A stretch of 64,000 nt of DNA from Agaricicola taiwanensis (GTDB lineage: Bacteria > Pseudomonadota > Alphaproteobacteria > Rhizobiales > Methylopilaceae): NCBI RefSeq assembly GCF_014635245.1, contig NZ_BMCP01000002.1, positions 434,001-498,000 on the forward strand, read 5' to 3'. A model generated the notes under the pieces. The model saw only the letters and a program-made list of their open reading frames with translations. It made no database searches and was not told the DNA's origin. Below, one piece after another: positions 11,938-20,120 of the stretch; position 1 is the first letter of the stretch; each line of letters begins with the position of its first letter. The position numbers and the translations under genes are program-made.

Positions 11938-12300
11938 TCAGGGTGAAGGCGTCCCACCGGCGGGTTTGCGCCGCCAGGTGAAAGGGGAGGTTTTTTCATA
12001 GAGCCAGCTATACTGCTGGGCGGTGCGCCTGGCTCTTGTGGCGCGATGGCCGAGCGCTGCGATCGCGATCAGGATCACAGTGTCGACGACATAATAGTGC
12101 AACGTCAGGAGTGAGCCGGAAAACAGCGCGAAATGGATGAAGCGCACGGCAGCGCCCAGCAGCAGCATCCAAAGTGCCGCGATCCAGAACGGCTGCCAGG
12201 AGCCTGCGATGGCACGCCCTGACATCCAGGCCGCGCTGCCGCCCAGGATGATGGTGATGAAGATGAATTCCGGCAGAGAGACTTCCCAGATCATGTTCAT
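11938..12300 (-). CDS. DUF6867-type small membrane protein in the liv operon
   Basis: A 120-residue membrane protein with about three hydrophobic segments (LPEFIFITIILGGSAAWM; PFWIAALWMLLLGAAVRF; YYVVDTVILIAIAALGH). It ends in a basic cytoplasmic tail with ARRTAQQYSWLYEKTSPFTWRR. The ATG at 12300 follows GAGGGGGA. The sequence resembles the DUF6867 family, found next to liv genes in Hyphomicrobiales. It sits 13 bases after livF and before livJ, so it probably belongs to the transporter unit, but its function is unknown. Confidence 0.75.
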   Translation of the reverse strand: MNMIWEVSLPEFIFITIILGGSAAWMSGRAIAGSWQPFWIAALWMLLLGAAVRFIHFALFSGSLLTLHYYVVDTVILIAIAALGHRATRARRTAQQYSWLYEKTSPFTWRRKPAGGTPSP

Positions 12301-12313
12301 GCGGCGATCCCCC

Positions 12314-13039
12314 TCACTGCCGCCCACCTTCCAGATAGGCGGCTCTTATCTCTTCTTTCGCCAGCAGTTCGCGGCCGGTGCCCGACATCGTGATCACGCC
12401 GTTGACCATGACATAGCCGCGATGTGCCAGCTTCAGCGCGTGGTAGGCATTTTGCTCGACGAGGAACACCGTGAGACCCTCGTCCTTGTTTAGCTCACCG
12501 ATGGCGCCGAAGATCTGCTTCACGATCAGCGGAGCAAGACCGAGCGAGGGTTCATCCAGCAGAAGCAGGCGAGGGCGGCTCATGAGGGCGCGCGCGATGG
12601 CGAGCATCTGCTGCTCGCCACCCGACAGCGTGCCGCCCCTCTGGCCCATGCGTTCCTTGAGGCGCGGAAACAGCGTGAACATGCGCTCCAGGTCCGAAGC
12701 GAAATGCTGCCCGCCTGTAACCGCCGCGCCCATCTGCAGGTTTTCATAGACCGTCATGCGCGGGAAGATGCGCCGCCCCTCCGGCGACTGCGCGATCTGC
12801 AGACGCGCGATCTCGTGCGTCTCCATGCGGGTGATGTCCTGCCCGCGGTAGAGAATCTGGCCTTCGCGCGCTTGCGGCTTGCCGAAGACGGTCATCATCA
12901 GTGTCGACTTGCCGGCACCGTTGGCGCCGATCAGCGCGACGATCTCGCCTTCGTTGACATCGAGATCCACGCCTTTGAGCGCGATGATGTTGCCGTAATA
13001 GGTCTTGACGCCACGTACGGCGAGAAGCGGCTCGCTCAT
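12314..13039 (-). CDS. livF: Branched-chain amino-acid ABC transporter ATP-binding protein LivF
   Basis: A 241-residue ABC ATPase with Walker A GANGAGKST, signature TLSGGEQQML and Walker B LLLDEPSLGLAPL. The ending EIRAAYLEGG is characteristic of LivF. It pairs with LivG on the cytoplasmic side to power LivHM. Its start overlaps the livG stop (ATGA), so translation is coupled. Confidence 0.96.
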   Translation of the reverse strand: MSEPLLAVRGVKTYYGNIIALKGVDLDVNEGEIVALIGANGAGKSTLMMTVFGKPQAREGQILYRGQDITRMETHEIARLQIAQSPEGRRIFPRMTVYENLQMGAAVTGGQHFASDLERMFTLFPRLKERMGQRGGTLSGGEQQMLAIARALMSRPRLLLLDEPSLGLAPLIVKQIFGAIGELNKDEGLTVFLVEQNAYHALKLAHRGYVMVNGVITMSGTGRELLAKEEIRAAYLEGGRQ

Positions 13040-13950
13040 TTCGACACCTCCGCTTCCACGTCGTCGATCTCCTCGTCATCGACACCGAGATAGGCGGCGA
13101 TCACCTTGGGATCGTTGCGTACATAGTCCGGCGTGCCGTCGGAAATCTTCTTGCCGTAATCCAGCACGACGACGTGATCGGAAATTTCCATCACCACGCT
13201 CATGTCATGCTCGATGAGAAGCAGCGAGGTTCCATGTTCGCGCCGGATGAAGGTGAGGATGTCGTTCAGGTCGTGGGATTCGCGGGCGTTGAGGCCGGCC
13301 GCCGGTTCATCCAGGCAAAGGAGCACCGGATCGGAACACATGGCGCGGGCGATCTCCAGACGGCGCTGGTCGCCGTAGGGCAGGCCGGCAGCGGGCTCAT
13401 CGGCACGATCCACAAGGTTGATGTGCTCGAGCCAGTAACGCGCCTTGTCGATCGCCTCGTTTTCCGCCTTTCGATAGCCAGGCAGGCCAAGAAGGCCGAA
13501 GATCGAGTAGCCGGACGCCTTCATCAGCGGCAGGTGCTGGGCAACCATGAGGTTTTCCAGCACCGTCATGCCGCCGAACAGCCGGATGTTCTGGAAGGTG
13601 CGGGCCACGTGGGCTTTGCCGGACACATCGTGATCCTGCATCCGCTCCAGGAGAAAGAGAGCATCGCTGCCGTTGCGGCTGAACTGCTCCGGGCTGTCCG
13701 TCAGGTCTTCAAGCCGATCGAAGGCTGCTGCCGAGCCATGCGCCAGAGCGATACGCCCTTCGGTGGGCTTGTAGAAGCCGGTGATGCAATTGAACACGGT
13801 GGTCTTGCCGGCGCCATTGGGACCGATCAGAGCCGTGATCTCACCGCGCGTGGCGGTGAACGACAGGGAATCCACCGCGGTGAGGCCACCGAAGCGCATC
13901 GTCAGATTATCAACGGTAAGGATGGTATCGGAGGACATGCTGGGGCTCAT
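13036..13950 (-). CDS. livG: Branched-chain amino-acid ABC transporter ATP-binding protein LivG
   Basis: A 304-residue ABC ATPase with Walker [10 protein letters not shown] and Walker B LLCLDEPAAGLNARE; the signature region reads LPYGDQRRLEIARA, the LivG-type LxYGxQR form. It carries an insertion of about 40 residues after the Walker A region (AAAFDRLEDLTDSPEQF and on), as in many alphaproteobacterial LivG proteins. The C-terminus ends in an acidic tail (GVDDEEIDDVEAE). The start overlaps the livM stop by ATGA; an internal ATG at 13938 is an alternative. Confidence 0.95.
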   Translation of the reverse strand: MSPSMSSDTILTVDNLTMRFGGLTAVDSLSFTATRGEITALIGPNGAGKTTVFNCITGFYKPTEGRIALAHGSAAAFDRLEDLTDSPEQFSRNGSDALFLLERMQDHDVSGKAHVARTFQNIRLFGGMTVLENLMVAQHLPLMKASGYSIFGLLGLPGYRKAENEAIDKARYWLEHINLVDRADEPAAGLPYGDQRRLEIARAMCSDPVLLCLDEPAAGLNARESHDLNDILTFIRREHGTSLLLIEHDMSVVMEISDHVVVLDYGKKISDGTPDYVRNDPKVIAAYLGVDDEEIDDVEAEVSK

Positions 13951-15278
13951 CCTCGTCCCTCGGCGACCATGTCGGCCGAAACGGTTTTCTTTTCCTTCAG
14001 GAACACGGTCGCGGTCCGTGAGGAGATCAGCCCACGTGGGCGCCAGATCATGATCAAGACCATGGCCAGACCGAAAACCAGCATGCGGTATTGCTCGAAC
14101 TCCCGGAAATACTCGAAACCACCGACCATCACGAGAGCGGCGATCGCGATGCCGAGTTGGGAGCCCATGCCGCCCAGAACAACGATGGCCAGGATGTTGG
14201 CGGATTCAATGAAGCTGAAGCTCTCAGGAGAGATGAAGCCCTGCTTCGTGGCGAAGAATGAGCCCGCGAAACCCCCGAACATCGCGCCCAGGGCGAATGC
14301 CGTAAGCTTGGTTTTAACGATGGAAAGTCCGAGGGAGCGGCAGGCGATTTCATCCTCGCGCATGGCCTCCCAGGCGCGGCCAATCGGCAGGCGTCTCAGC
14401 CGGATCGTGGCGAAGTTGGTCAGGAAGGCCAGGACCAGGATCAGATAATAAAGGAAAATGAACTTCTGGGTGCTGCTGTAGTCCAGCCCGAAAAAATCGG
14501 CGAACCCATTGTTGCGCTTGAACTCCAAGCCAAAGAAGGTGGCATCGGGAATGCGGTTGATCCCGTTGGGCCCGCCGGTGAATTCGTACCAGTTCAGCAG
14601 CACGATGCGGATGATTTCGCCGAAGGCGAGGGTGACGATGGCGAGATAATCACCGCGCAGACGCAGCACGGGAAAGCCGAGAATGATGCCCCAGAAGGCG
14701 GCGAGGAGGCCGGCGAGCGGCAGGCAAATCCAGAACGCCCAAAGCTCAAGCCCGGGCGCGTAGTTGGGGATGACGACAGTGGCAATAAGCGCGAAGGAAT
14801 AGGCGCCCACCGCATAAAAAGCGACATAACCGAGGTCGAGCAGGCCGGCGAGGCCAACGACGATATTCAGGCCCCAACCGAGCATGACGTAGGTCAGGAC
14901 CAGGATTCCCAGGTCGATATAATAGCGGTCCAGGCCGGGGATGAGGGGCAGACCGATTGCCACGATGATCAGAACGGGCGCGAGCAATTTGGCGAGGGTC
15001 TCTCCGACTTTTGCCGTGGCCTCGCCTCGCGGGATGAGGTCGGTGACCTTGAAACCGTTGTCGCTCCAGAAGAAGGCGTTGAGAATGAGGCGGCCGAAGA
15101 AGACCACGGCCACGGCTACGAGCACGGGCCACCAATTTTCAACGATCGTGAGGCCGCTGTTGTCCTGCGCCGTGCGAAGACCCATCACGGGGGCAAAAAG
15201 CCCCAGCGTGATCAAGGCTGCGATGGCGGCATCCTTGAGGGCAGCAAGGCCGAAAGGCTGACGTGCGGGAGAGCTCAT
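13947..15278 (-). CDS. livM: Branched-chain amino-acid ABC transporter permease LivM
   Basis: A permease of 443 residues with an extended N-terminal membrane region of about 120 residues before the conserved LivM core, as is common in rhizobial LivM. Core motifs include VGLAGLLDLGYVAFYAVGAY, the permease coupling region GRAWEAMREDEIACRSLG and a C-terminal GGFEYFREFEQYRMLVFG. The ATG at 15278 lies 4 bases after the livH stop. The same frame is open further upstream within livH but shows no family similarity there. Confidence 0.94.
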   Translation of the reverse strand: MSSPARQPFGLAALKDAAIAALITLGLFAPVMGLRTAQDNSGLTIVENWWPVLVAVAVVFFGRLILNAFFWSDNGFKVTDLIPRGEATAKVGETLAKLLAPVLIIVAIGLPLIPGLDRYYIDLGILVLTYVMLGWGLNIVVGLAGLLDLGYVAFYAVGAYSFALIATVVIPNYAPGLELWAFWICLPLAGLLAAFWGIILGFPVLRLRGDYLAIVTLAFGEIIRIVLLNWYEFTGGPNGINRIPDATFFGLEFKRNNGFADFFGLDYSSTQKFIFLYYLILVLAFLTNFATIRLRRLPIGRAWEAMREDEIACRSLGLSIVKTKLTAFALGAMFGGFAGSFFATKQGFISPESFSFIESANILAIVVLGGMGSQLGIAIAALVMVGGFEYFREFEQYRMLVFGLAMVLIMIWRPRGLISSRTATVFLKEKKTVSADMVAEGRG

Positions 15279-15282
15279 CACA

Positions 15283-16200
15283 TCAGACCTTTTCAACTTC
15301 GGGACGGCCAAGGATGCCGGTCGGCAGGAAGATGAGCGCGATCGCCAGGATGGAGAAAGCGGCGACATCCTTGTATTCGCTGGAGAAGTAGCCCGCCCAG
15401 AAGGCTTCGATCAGCCCGATCAGGATGCCTCCGAGCATGGCGCCAGGCAGGGAGCCGATGCCGCCGAGAACGGCCGCGGTGAACGCTTTCACGCCGGCCA
15501 CGAAGCCGATGTAGAAATCCAGGACGCCGTAATAGACGAGGTACATGCAACCGGCGACAGCGGCGAGCGCCGCGCCCATCACGAAGGTCAGTGAAATGAC
15601 CCTGTTGGTGTCGATGCCGAGCAGGGCGGCCATCTTGAGGTCTTGCTCGCAGGCACGCTGCGCCCGTCCCAACGATGTCTTGGCGACAATCAGCGAGAAG
15701 ACCGTCATCAGCACCACCGTCGTCACGATGATGATGATCTGGATGTTGGCGATGCGTGCGACGAATCCATCCGCGCTTTCCATCAGCGGTATGCCGCCGG
15801 TGACGATGGGCTGGATGGCCTTCACCCGCGCGCCCTGCACGATCTGGATGTAGTTCTGCAGCACGATGGACATGCCGATGGCCGAGATCAGCGGCGCGAG
15901 GCGGAAGGAGCCTCGCAGCGGCCGATAGGCCACGCGCTCCACGGTCCAGCCGTAGAGCGAGGTGATGATCATAGCGATCACCAGCACCAGCAGCAGCGCC
16001 AGCGGCACCGCGGTGATTCCAAGAGCCGTGATGAGGAGGAGGGCGATCAGAGACACGAAGGCGCCGACCATGAAGATATCGCCATGGGCGAAATTGATCA
16101 TGCCGATGATGCCGTAGACCATCGTGTAGCCGATGGCGATGAGCCCGTAGATCGAGCCCAGCGTCAGCCCATTGATGAGCTGCTGGAGGAAATATTCCAT
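15283..16200 (-). CDS. livH: Branched-chain amino-acid ABC transporter permease LivH
   Basis: A 305-residue permease with eight or so hydrophobic segments. It starts MEYFLQQLINGLTLGSIYGL with the family motif GMINFAHGDIFMVGA, and carries the coupling loop TSLGRAQRACEQDLKMAALLGID. It is the first gene of the livHMGF-DUF6867-livJ operon. The 250-base region upstream is shared with the divergent xdhC operon and should hold both promoters; no clear -35/-10 pair was identified. Confidence 0.95.
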   Translation of the reverse strand: MEYFLQQLINGLTLGSIYGLIAIGYTMVYGIIGMINFAHGDIFMVGAFVSLIALLLITALGITAVPLALLLVLVIAMIITSLYGWTVERVAYRPLRGSFRLAPLISAIGMSIVLQNYIQIVQGARVKAIQPIVTGGIPLMESADGFVARIANIQIIIIVTTVVLMTVFSLIVAKTSLGRAQRACEQDLKMAALLGIDTNRVISLTFVMGAALAAVAGCMYLVYYGVLDFYIGFVAGVKAFTAAVLGGIGSLPGAMLGGILIGLIEAFWAGYFSSEYKDVAAFSILAIALIFLPTGILGRPEVEKV

Positions 16201-16452
16201 TCCCTATATGCCCCCTCTGTTCCGTTACGGATCATGTCCGTTCGAAACTACTGGTTGCTTCCGAGGGCCTTTGTGACCCTTCCGTGCTTCAGTGTTAGCA
16301 AGCCGTTTCCGCCGCGACAATCACCCAAAGTGATACAATCATCAGTGTTGGCGATGGATGGACAAGACCTGCTCCGGTTTATCATAGGGCTCACTTGACC
16401 CTGATGTGGCTGGCGACGATCTTTGAAGGCGGGGCGAAAAGGTGCACGGCTC

Positions 16453-16761
16453 ATGGACATCCTGAAACTTGCCGAACATTGGCGGCGCGCCGGCAATGAC
16501 GTCGCCGTGGCCACGGTAATCGACACCTGGGGCTCGGCGCCGCGTCCTGTGGGAAGCCACTTCGTCATCAATGGCGATGGACGGTTTGAGGGTTCCGTCT
16601 CCGGGGGATGTGTCGAAGGCGAGGTCGTCACCGAGGCGCTCGACGTCATCAGGACCGGTCAGTCACGCGTGCTTGAGTTCGGTGTGGCCGACGAGACCGC
16701 CTGGCGTGTTGGCTTATCCTGCGGCGGCCGCATCCGCATCCTCGTCGAGCCTCTGGTCTGA
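16453..16761 (+). CDS. XdhC/CoxI-family protein, N-terminal-domain subunit
   Basis: A 102-residue protein that corresponds to the N-terminal XdhC_CoxI domain only. The family motif GSAPRPVGSHFVI is followed by EGSVSGGCVEGEVV with the conserved cysteine, then VGLSCGGRIRILVEPL. XdhC binds molybdenum cofactor and helps its sulfuration and insertion into xanthine-dehydrogenase-family enzymes. Here the two halves of XdhC are separate genes, with one base between this stop and the next start. Confidence 0.85.
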   Translation: MDILKLAEHWRRAGNDVAVATVIDTWGSAPRPVGSHFVINGDGRFEGSVSGGCVEGEVVTEALDVIRTGQSRVLEFGVADETAWRVGLSCGGRIRILVEPLV

Positions 16762-16762
16762 C

Positions 16763-17449
16763 ATGCGGCTCGACATTCTTTCAGCACTCAACCGTGAGCG
16801 GGAAAAGCGCTCGGCCGTCGCTGTGGTGACCCCTCTCACCGGCGAGGGACAGCGACTGGTGCTGGCTGACGCGGTGACGGGCGATCCACTGGCGGAGGAC
16901 CTCTCCAGAGCGTTCCGTGCAGGCCGCAGCAGAATCGTGGCGCATGAAGGCGGCGAATATTTCATCGACGTTCACGTGCCTTCGCCCAGGCTCGTCATCA
17001 TCGGTGCGGTGCATATCGCACAGGCGCTGGCTGCCATGGGCGAGAGGCTTGGATATGACATCACCATCATCGATCCCCGAACAGCCTTTGCCTCGCCCGA
17101 GCGCTTTCCTACCGTCGTTCTGCGTGCGCAGTGGCCGGAGGATGCGCTGCCCGACATTGGGCTTGACCGCTTCACTGCCGTGGCGGCCTTGACGCATGAT
17201 CCACGTATCGATGATCCGGCTTTGACGGCGGCGCTAACCGCCGGATGTTTCTATGTCGGCGCGCTCGGTTCCCGAAAGACCCATGCAAGGCGGCTTGAAC
17301 GCCTTGCGGAACAAGGAATTCCGGCAGACATTCTTTCCAGGATCCGCGCTCCGATCGGCCTTGCCATCGGTGCCATCAGTCCGGAGGAAATCGCTGTGTC
17401 GATCCTTGCTGAGATCACCCAGGTTCTTCGCAAAGGCGAAGACCTTTGA
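16763..17449 (+). CDS. XdhC-family protein, Rossmann-domain subunit
   Basis: A 228-residue protein matching the C-terminal XdhC_C Rossmann domain. The nucleotide-binding stretch is LVIIGAVHIAQALAAMGERL (the usual GxGHIA is GAVHIA here), followed by ITIIDPRTAF. Further motifs are VAALTHDPRIDDPAL, FYVGALGSRKTHARRL and RIRAPIGLAIGAISPEEIAVSI. With the preceding gene it makes a complete two-part XdhC for molybdenum-enzyme maturation. Its stop overlaps the TTG start of the next gene. Confidence 0.88.
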   Translation: MRLDILSALNREREKRSAVAVVTPLTGEGQRLVLADAVTGDPLAEDLSRAFRAGRSRIVAHEGGEYFIDVHVPSPRLVIIGAVHIAQALAAMGERLGYDITIIDPRTAFASPERFPTVVLRAQWPEDALPDIGLDRFTAVAALTHDPRIDDPALTAALTAGCFYVGALGSRKTHARRLERLAEQGIPADILSRIRAPIGLAIGAISPEEIAVSILAEITQVLRKGEDL

Positions 17450-19056
17450 AGTTCGGCCCTGTGCCCATCGAGGAAGCGGTTGGCTGTATCGCCGCCCATA
17501 GCGTGCGGCAGAATGGTGTGGTCCTGAAGAAGGGCGCCGTGGTGAGCGACGACCATGTCGCCGCCCTGCGCGCGGCCGGCGAAACGGAACTCGTTGTCGC
17601 GCGGCTGGAGGCGAGTGAAATCATGGAGGATGAGGCCGCCCAACGGATCGCACGGGCGGTCGGCGGGGAGGGCACCGTGACGGAGCGGCCGTTCACAGGT
17701 CGTTGCAATTTGTTCGCGGCGCATGATGGCCTCCTGCTTGTGGAGCGCGCCTCCATCGACGCAATCAATGAAATCGACGAGGCGGTGACGCTCGCCACTC
17801 TGCCTCCATTCCGGCTGGTGTCGGCTGGCGATATGGTTGCAACGGTAAAGATCATCCCCTTCGCCGTTGCAGAGGATGTGGTTCGTTCGGCCGAGACGGC
17901 GGCTCTTCGTTCCTCACCCGTTCTCAGAATCGCGCCGTGGCGGGTGGGCCGGGTCGGCGTCATCTCGACCATCACGCCCGGCTTGCAGGCGAAGGTGATC
18001 GAAAAGACGCTGCGGGTGTTTGAGAGGCGCCTCGCGCCTGTCGGCGCGGCTGTCCATGAGGAATTGCGCCTGCCCCATGATGCGGTGGTCGTGGGGGATG
18101 CGCTGTCCGCCATGGTTTCGCGCAATGATCTCGTCGTCATATTCGGAGGCTCGGCCATTACCGATCGCCGAGACGTCATCCCGTCGGCCATCGAGAAGGC
18201 GGGCGGGTTTGTCTCCCACCTCGGCATGCCTGTCGATCCGGGAAATCTCTTGGCGCTTGGTGCGATTGGCGACGTTTCGGTGATCGGCGCCCCAGGCTGC
18301 GCCCGAAGCCCGAAGGAAAATGGCTTCGACTGGGTGCTTTATCGTCTGTTGGCCGGTGTTCCGGTCAAGCCCCGAGACATCACGCAGATGGGCGTTGGCG
18401 GACTTTTGGTGGAGACAACCATGCGCCCCCAGCCGCGGCTGGGAGAGACCGTCCGCGTTCCGCAGATCGCAGCCCTTGTGCTTGCCGCGGGAAGAGGTTC
18501 ACGCATGGGTGGCGACCACTTGAGCAAGATGGTGGCCAGGATCGACGGCCATCCGATGATCCGCTTAGCCGTCGAGAGTGCTATTTCGTCCCGAGCATCC
18601 CCCGTGATCGTCGTCACCGGCCACAAGGCCGACCTCGTGAGGGAGGCGCTTGCAGGCCTGGACGTCAGGTTCGTGCACAACGCCGATTTTGCGGAAGGCC
18701 TTTCGTCTTCGCTTCGCTCCGGTATTGCCGCTGTGCCGGCTCACTGCGATGGCGCCATCGTGATGTTGGGCGACATGCCGCGCGTGTCGCCGCGGCTGAT
18801 CAATCAGCTGGTGGAGGCCTATCAGCCGCAAGACGGCATCGAAGCGGTCGTCCCCGTACGTGACGCTCGGCGTGGCAATCCCGTGCTATTCGCACGCAGT
18901 TTGTTCGACGAACTCAAAGCGCTCTCCGGCGACGTCGGCGGCCGGGGCGTTCTGGGACGGCACGGTGACGCGGTGGCCGAACTCGAAACCGAGGATGACG
19001 CCATTTTCTTGGATGTCGATACTCAAGCCGCTCTTTCGTCCTTGACCGAGCTGTAA
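17446..19056 (+). CDS. Fused molybdopterin-binding / MobA-MocA-like nucleotidyltransferase
   Basis: A 536-residue two-domain protein. Residues 1 to about 335 resemble a MoeA/MoaB-like molybdopterin-binding domain (MKFGPVPIEEAVGCIAAHS; IFGGSAITDRRDVIPSAIEK; VIGAPGCARSPKENGFDW). From about residue 339 there is an NTP-transferase domain with the loop LVLAAGRGSRMGGDHLSKM, VMLGDMPRVSP and RRGNPVLFARSLFDEL, closest to MocA, the enzyme that makes molybdopterin cytosine dinucleotide. The start is TTG at 17446 (TTGA overlap), with GTG at 17461 as an alternative. Together with the split XdhC it points to maturation of an xanthine-oxidase-family enzyme encoded elsewhere. Confidence 0.85.
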   Translation: MKFGPVPIEEAVGCIAAHSVRQNGVVLKKGAVVSDDHVAALRAAGETELVVARLEASEIMEDEAAQRIARAVGGEGTVTERPFTGRCNLFAAHDGLLLVERASIDAINEIDEAVTLATLPPFRLVSAGDMVATVKIIPFAVAEDVVRSAETAALRSSPVLRIAPWRVGRVGVISTITPGLQAKVIEKTLRVFERRLAPVGAAVHEELRLPHDAVVVGDALSAMVSRNDLVVIFGGSAITDRRDVIPSAIEKAGGFVSHLGMPVDPGNLLALGAIGDVSVIGAPGCARSPKENGFDWVLYRLLAGVPVKPRDITQMGVGGLLVETTMRPQPRLGETVRVPQIAALVLAAGRGSRMGGDHLSKMVARIDGHPMIRLAVESAISSRASPVIVVTGHKADLVREALAGLDVRFVHNADFAEGLSSSLRSGIAAVPAHCDGAIVMLGDMPRVSPRLINQLVEAYQPQDGIEAVVPVRDARRGNPVLFARSLFDELKALSGDVGGRGVLGRHGDAVAELETEDDAIFLDVDTQAALSSLTEL

Positions 19057-19177
19057 GCACTCCCCCGATATTGCTGCTAATATTTTGATTTTTATCTGTT
19101 ATTTACGTCTGTGCGTTGCACTCGATGCAGGGACGGTCAAACTCCAGAAGCGGCTCGCAAGTGATGGAGGCGTTGAC

Positions 19178-19447
19178 ATGGCATCACGTGATTTCGAACA
19201 ACAGCTTCAAGGCTACGGCCTGACCACGGCGGAAATCGTCTACCGCCTGCCGGATCATCCGGCTCTTCTGCAGACCTACATCTGGCAAGACTACGATCTT
19301 GCGCCGAAATTTCCTGTGCTCATCAAGTTCCTGGACTGGTGGCGCCTTCGCCTGGAAGGCCCCTTGCATATGGTCAGGGTATCCCATTCAGGACTGATCG
19401 CGCCCGCCGAACTGCGGACGGTTGGCCGCCAGTTCCACCTGCACTGA
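19178..19447 (+). CDS. usg: Usg family protein
   Basis: An 89-residue protein of the Usg family (Pfam PF06233), recognised by LTTAEIVYRLPDHPALLQTY, WQDYDLAPKFP and FLDWWRLRLEGPLH. The family was named from the trp region of Caulobacter and once proposed as a subunit of phosphoribosylanthranilate isomerase, but its function remains unproven. The ATG at 19178 follows GGAGG. The AT-rich 120 bases upstream look like its promoter region. Confidence 0.88.
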   Translation: MASRDFEQQLQGYGLTTAEIVYRLPDHPALLQTYIWQDYDLAPKFPVLIKFLDWWRLRLEGPLHMVRVSHSGLIAPAELRTVGRQFHLH

Positions 19448-19499
19448 CCAGAGCGAATCAAGCTCCGATTCCTTCGTCATGTACCTTCACGGGCGGTGG

Positions 19500-19520
19500 A
19501 ACCGATGTGTCACATCGGTT
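19500..19520. promoter_or_regulatory. Perfect 10-bp inverted repeat upstream of the 23-residue peptide gene
   Basis: AACCGATGTG, one T, then CACATCGGTT. It lies 31 bases before the ATG at 19552. With a one-base spacer it suits a protein operator better than an RNA hairpin, although a stem with a small loop could still form. Confidence 0.45.
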
Positions 19521-19551
19521 GTTCATCCCCCAGACATGGAGGATTACAGAC

Positions 19552-19623
19552 ATGAAGGGCATCCTGCTCTGGCTGATCGGCATTCCTATTCCCATTATCA
19601 TACTGATTTATTTGCTGTTCTGA
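19552..19623 (+). CDS. 23-residue hydrophobic membrane peptide
   Basis: ATG to TGA encodes 23 residues starting MKGILLWLIG and ending ILIYLLF: a single hydrophobic helix with a Pro-Ile-Pro kink in the middle and one lysine at the N-terminus. A good Shine-Dalgarno (GGAGGA) lies 8 bases before the ATG. It resembles tiny membrane proteins often found as unannotated small genes. Function unknown. It is followed after 64 bases by the CueR-like gene on the same strand. Support comes from the ribosome-binding site and membrane-like composition only. Confidence 0.6.
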   Translation: MKGILLWLIGIPIPIIILIYLLF

Positions 19624-19652
19624 GGAACGCACGGCGCGAGGAGAGCGTGAAC

Positions 19653-19670
19653 CTGATCGAGAACGATCAG
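19653..19670. promoter_or_regulatory. Inverted repeat before the cueR-like gene
   Basis: CTGATCG-AGAA-CGATCAG, with 7-bp arms, ends 17 bases before the ATG of the MerR-family gene. It may be an operator or an mRNA hairpin near the ribosome-binding site (GGGGAGAG). Confidence 0.35.
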
Positions 19671-19687
19671 CATGTGGGGAGAGAAAC

Positions 19688-20086
19688 ATGAATGTTGCCG
19701 AGGCCGCCAAATCTGCCGGACTGACGCCGAAAGCGGTTCGCTTCTATGAATCGGAGGGGCTTGTTCGTCCGCCTCGTGCCGCCAACGGCTACAGGGTTTA
19801 TGACGAAGGTGACATCAACCGCCTGCGCTTCCTGAGCCGCGCCCGCTCACTGGGCTTCTCACTGGAAGAATGCCGGAAGCTTCTCGATCTCTATGACGAT
19901 AAGGAGCGCAGCAGCGACGAGGTCAGAACCCTCACCGAAATACGCATGGAGGAAATCGACCGCAGGATCCATGAACTTCGGGAAATCCGCAAAGCCTTGA
20001 TGCGCCTTGCCAGCTGCCAGGGCGACGATCGGCCGGACTGCCCAATCCTTGATGAGGCGGCCAGTCCGATCGCGGCCAAGGCTTGA
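19688..20086 (+). CDS. cueR: MerR-family regulator, CueR/HmrR-like (copper responsive)
   Basis: A 132-residue MerR-type activator. The winged helix is MNVAEAAKSAGLTPKAVRFYESEGL, followed by the MerR signature NGYRVYDEGDINRLRFLSRARSLGFSLEE, split here for length. The C-terminal metal loop CQGDDRPDC (C110 to C118) matches the Cu(I)-binding loop of CueR, where two cysteines bind one monovalent ion. No copper ATPase or chaperone gene is adjacent, so its targets lie elsewhere. It is convergent with the Anbu gene. Confidence 0.82.
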   Translation: MNVAEAAKSAGLTPKAVRFYESEGLVRPPRAANGYRVYDEGDINRLRFLSRARSLGFSLEECRKLLDLYDDKERSSDEVRTLTEIRMEEIDRRIHELREIRKALMRLASCQGDDRPDCPILDEAASPIAAKA

Positions 20087-20120
20087 TCGAGACCCTGTAG
20101 CGGCTCCTTTGCCGCGGCCC

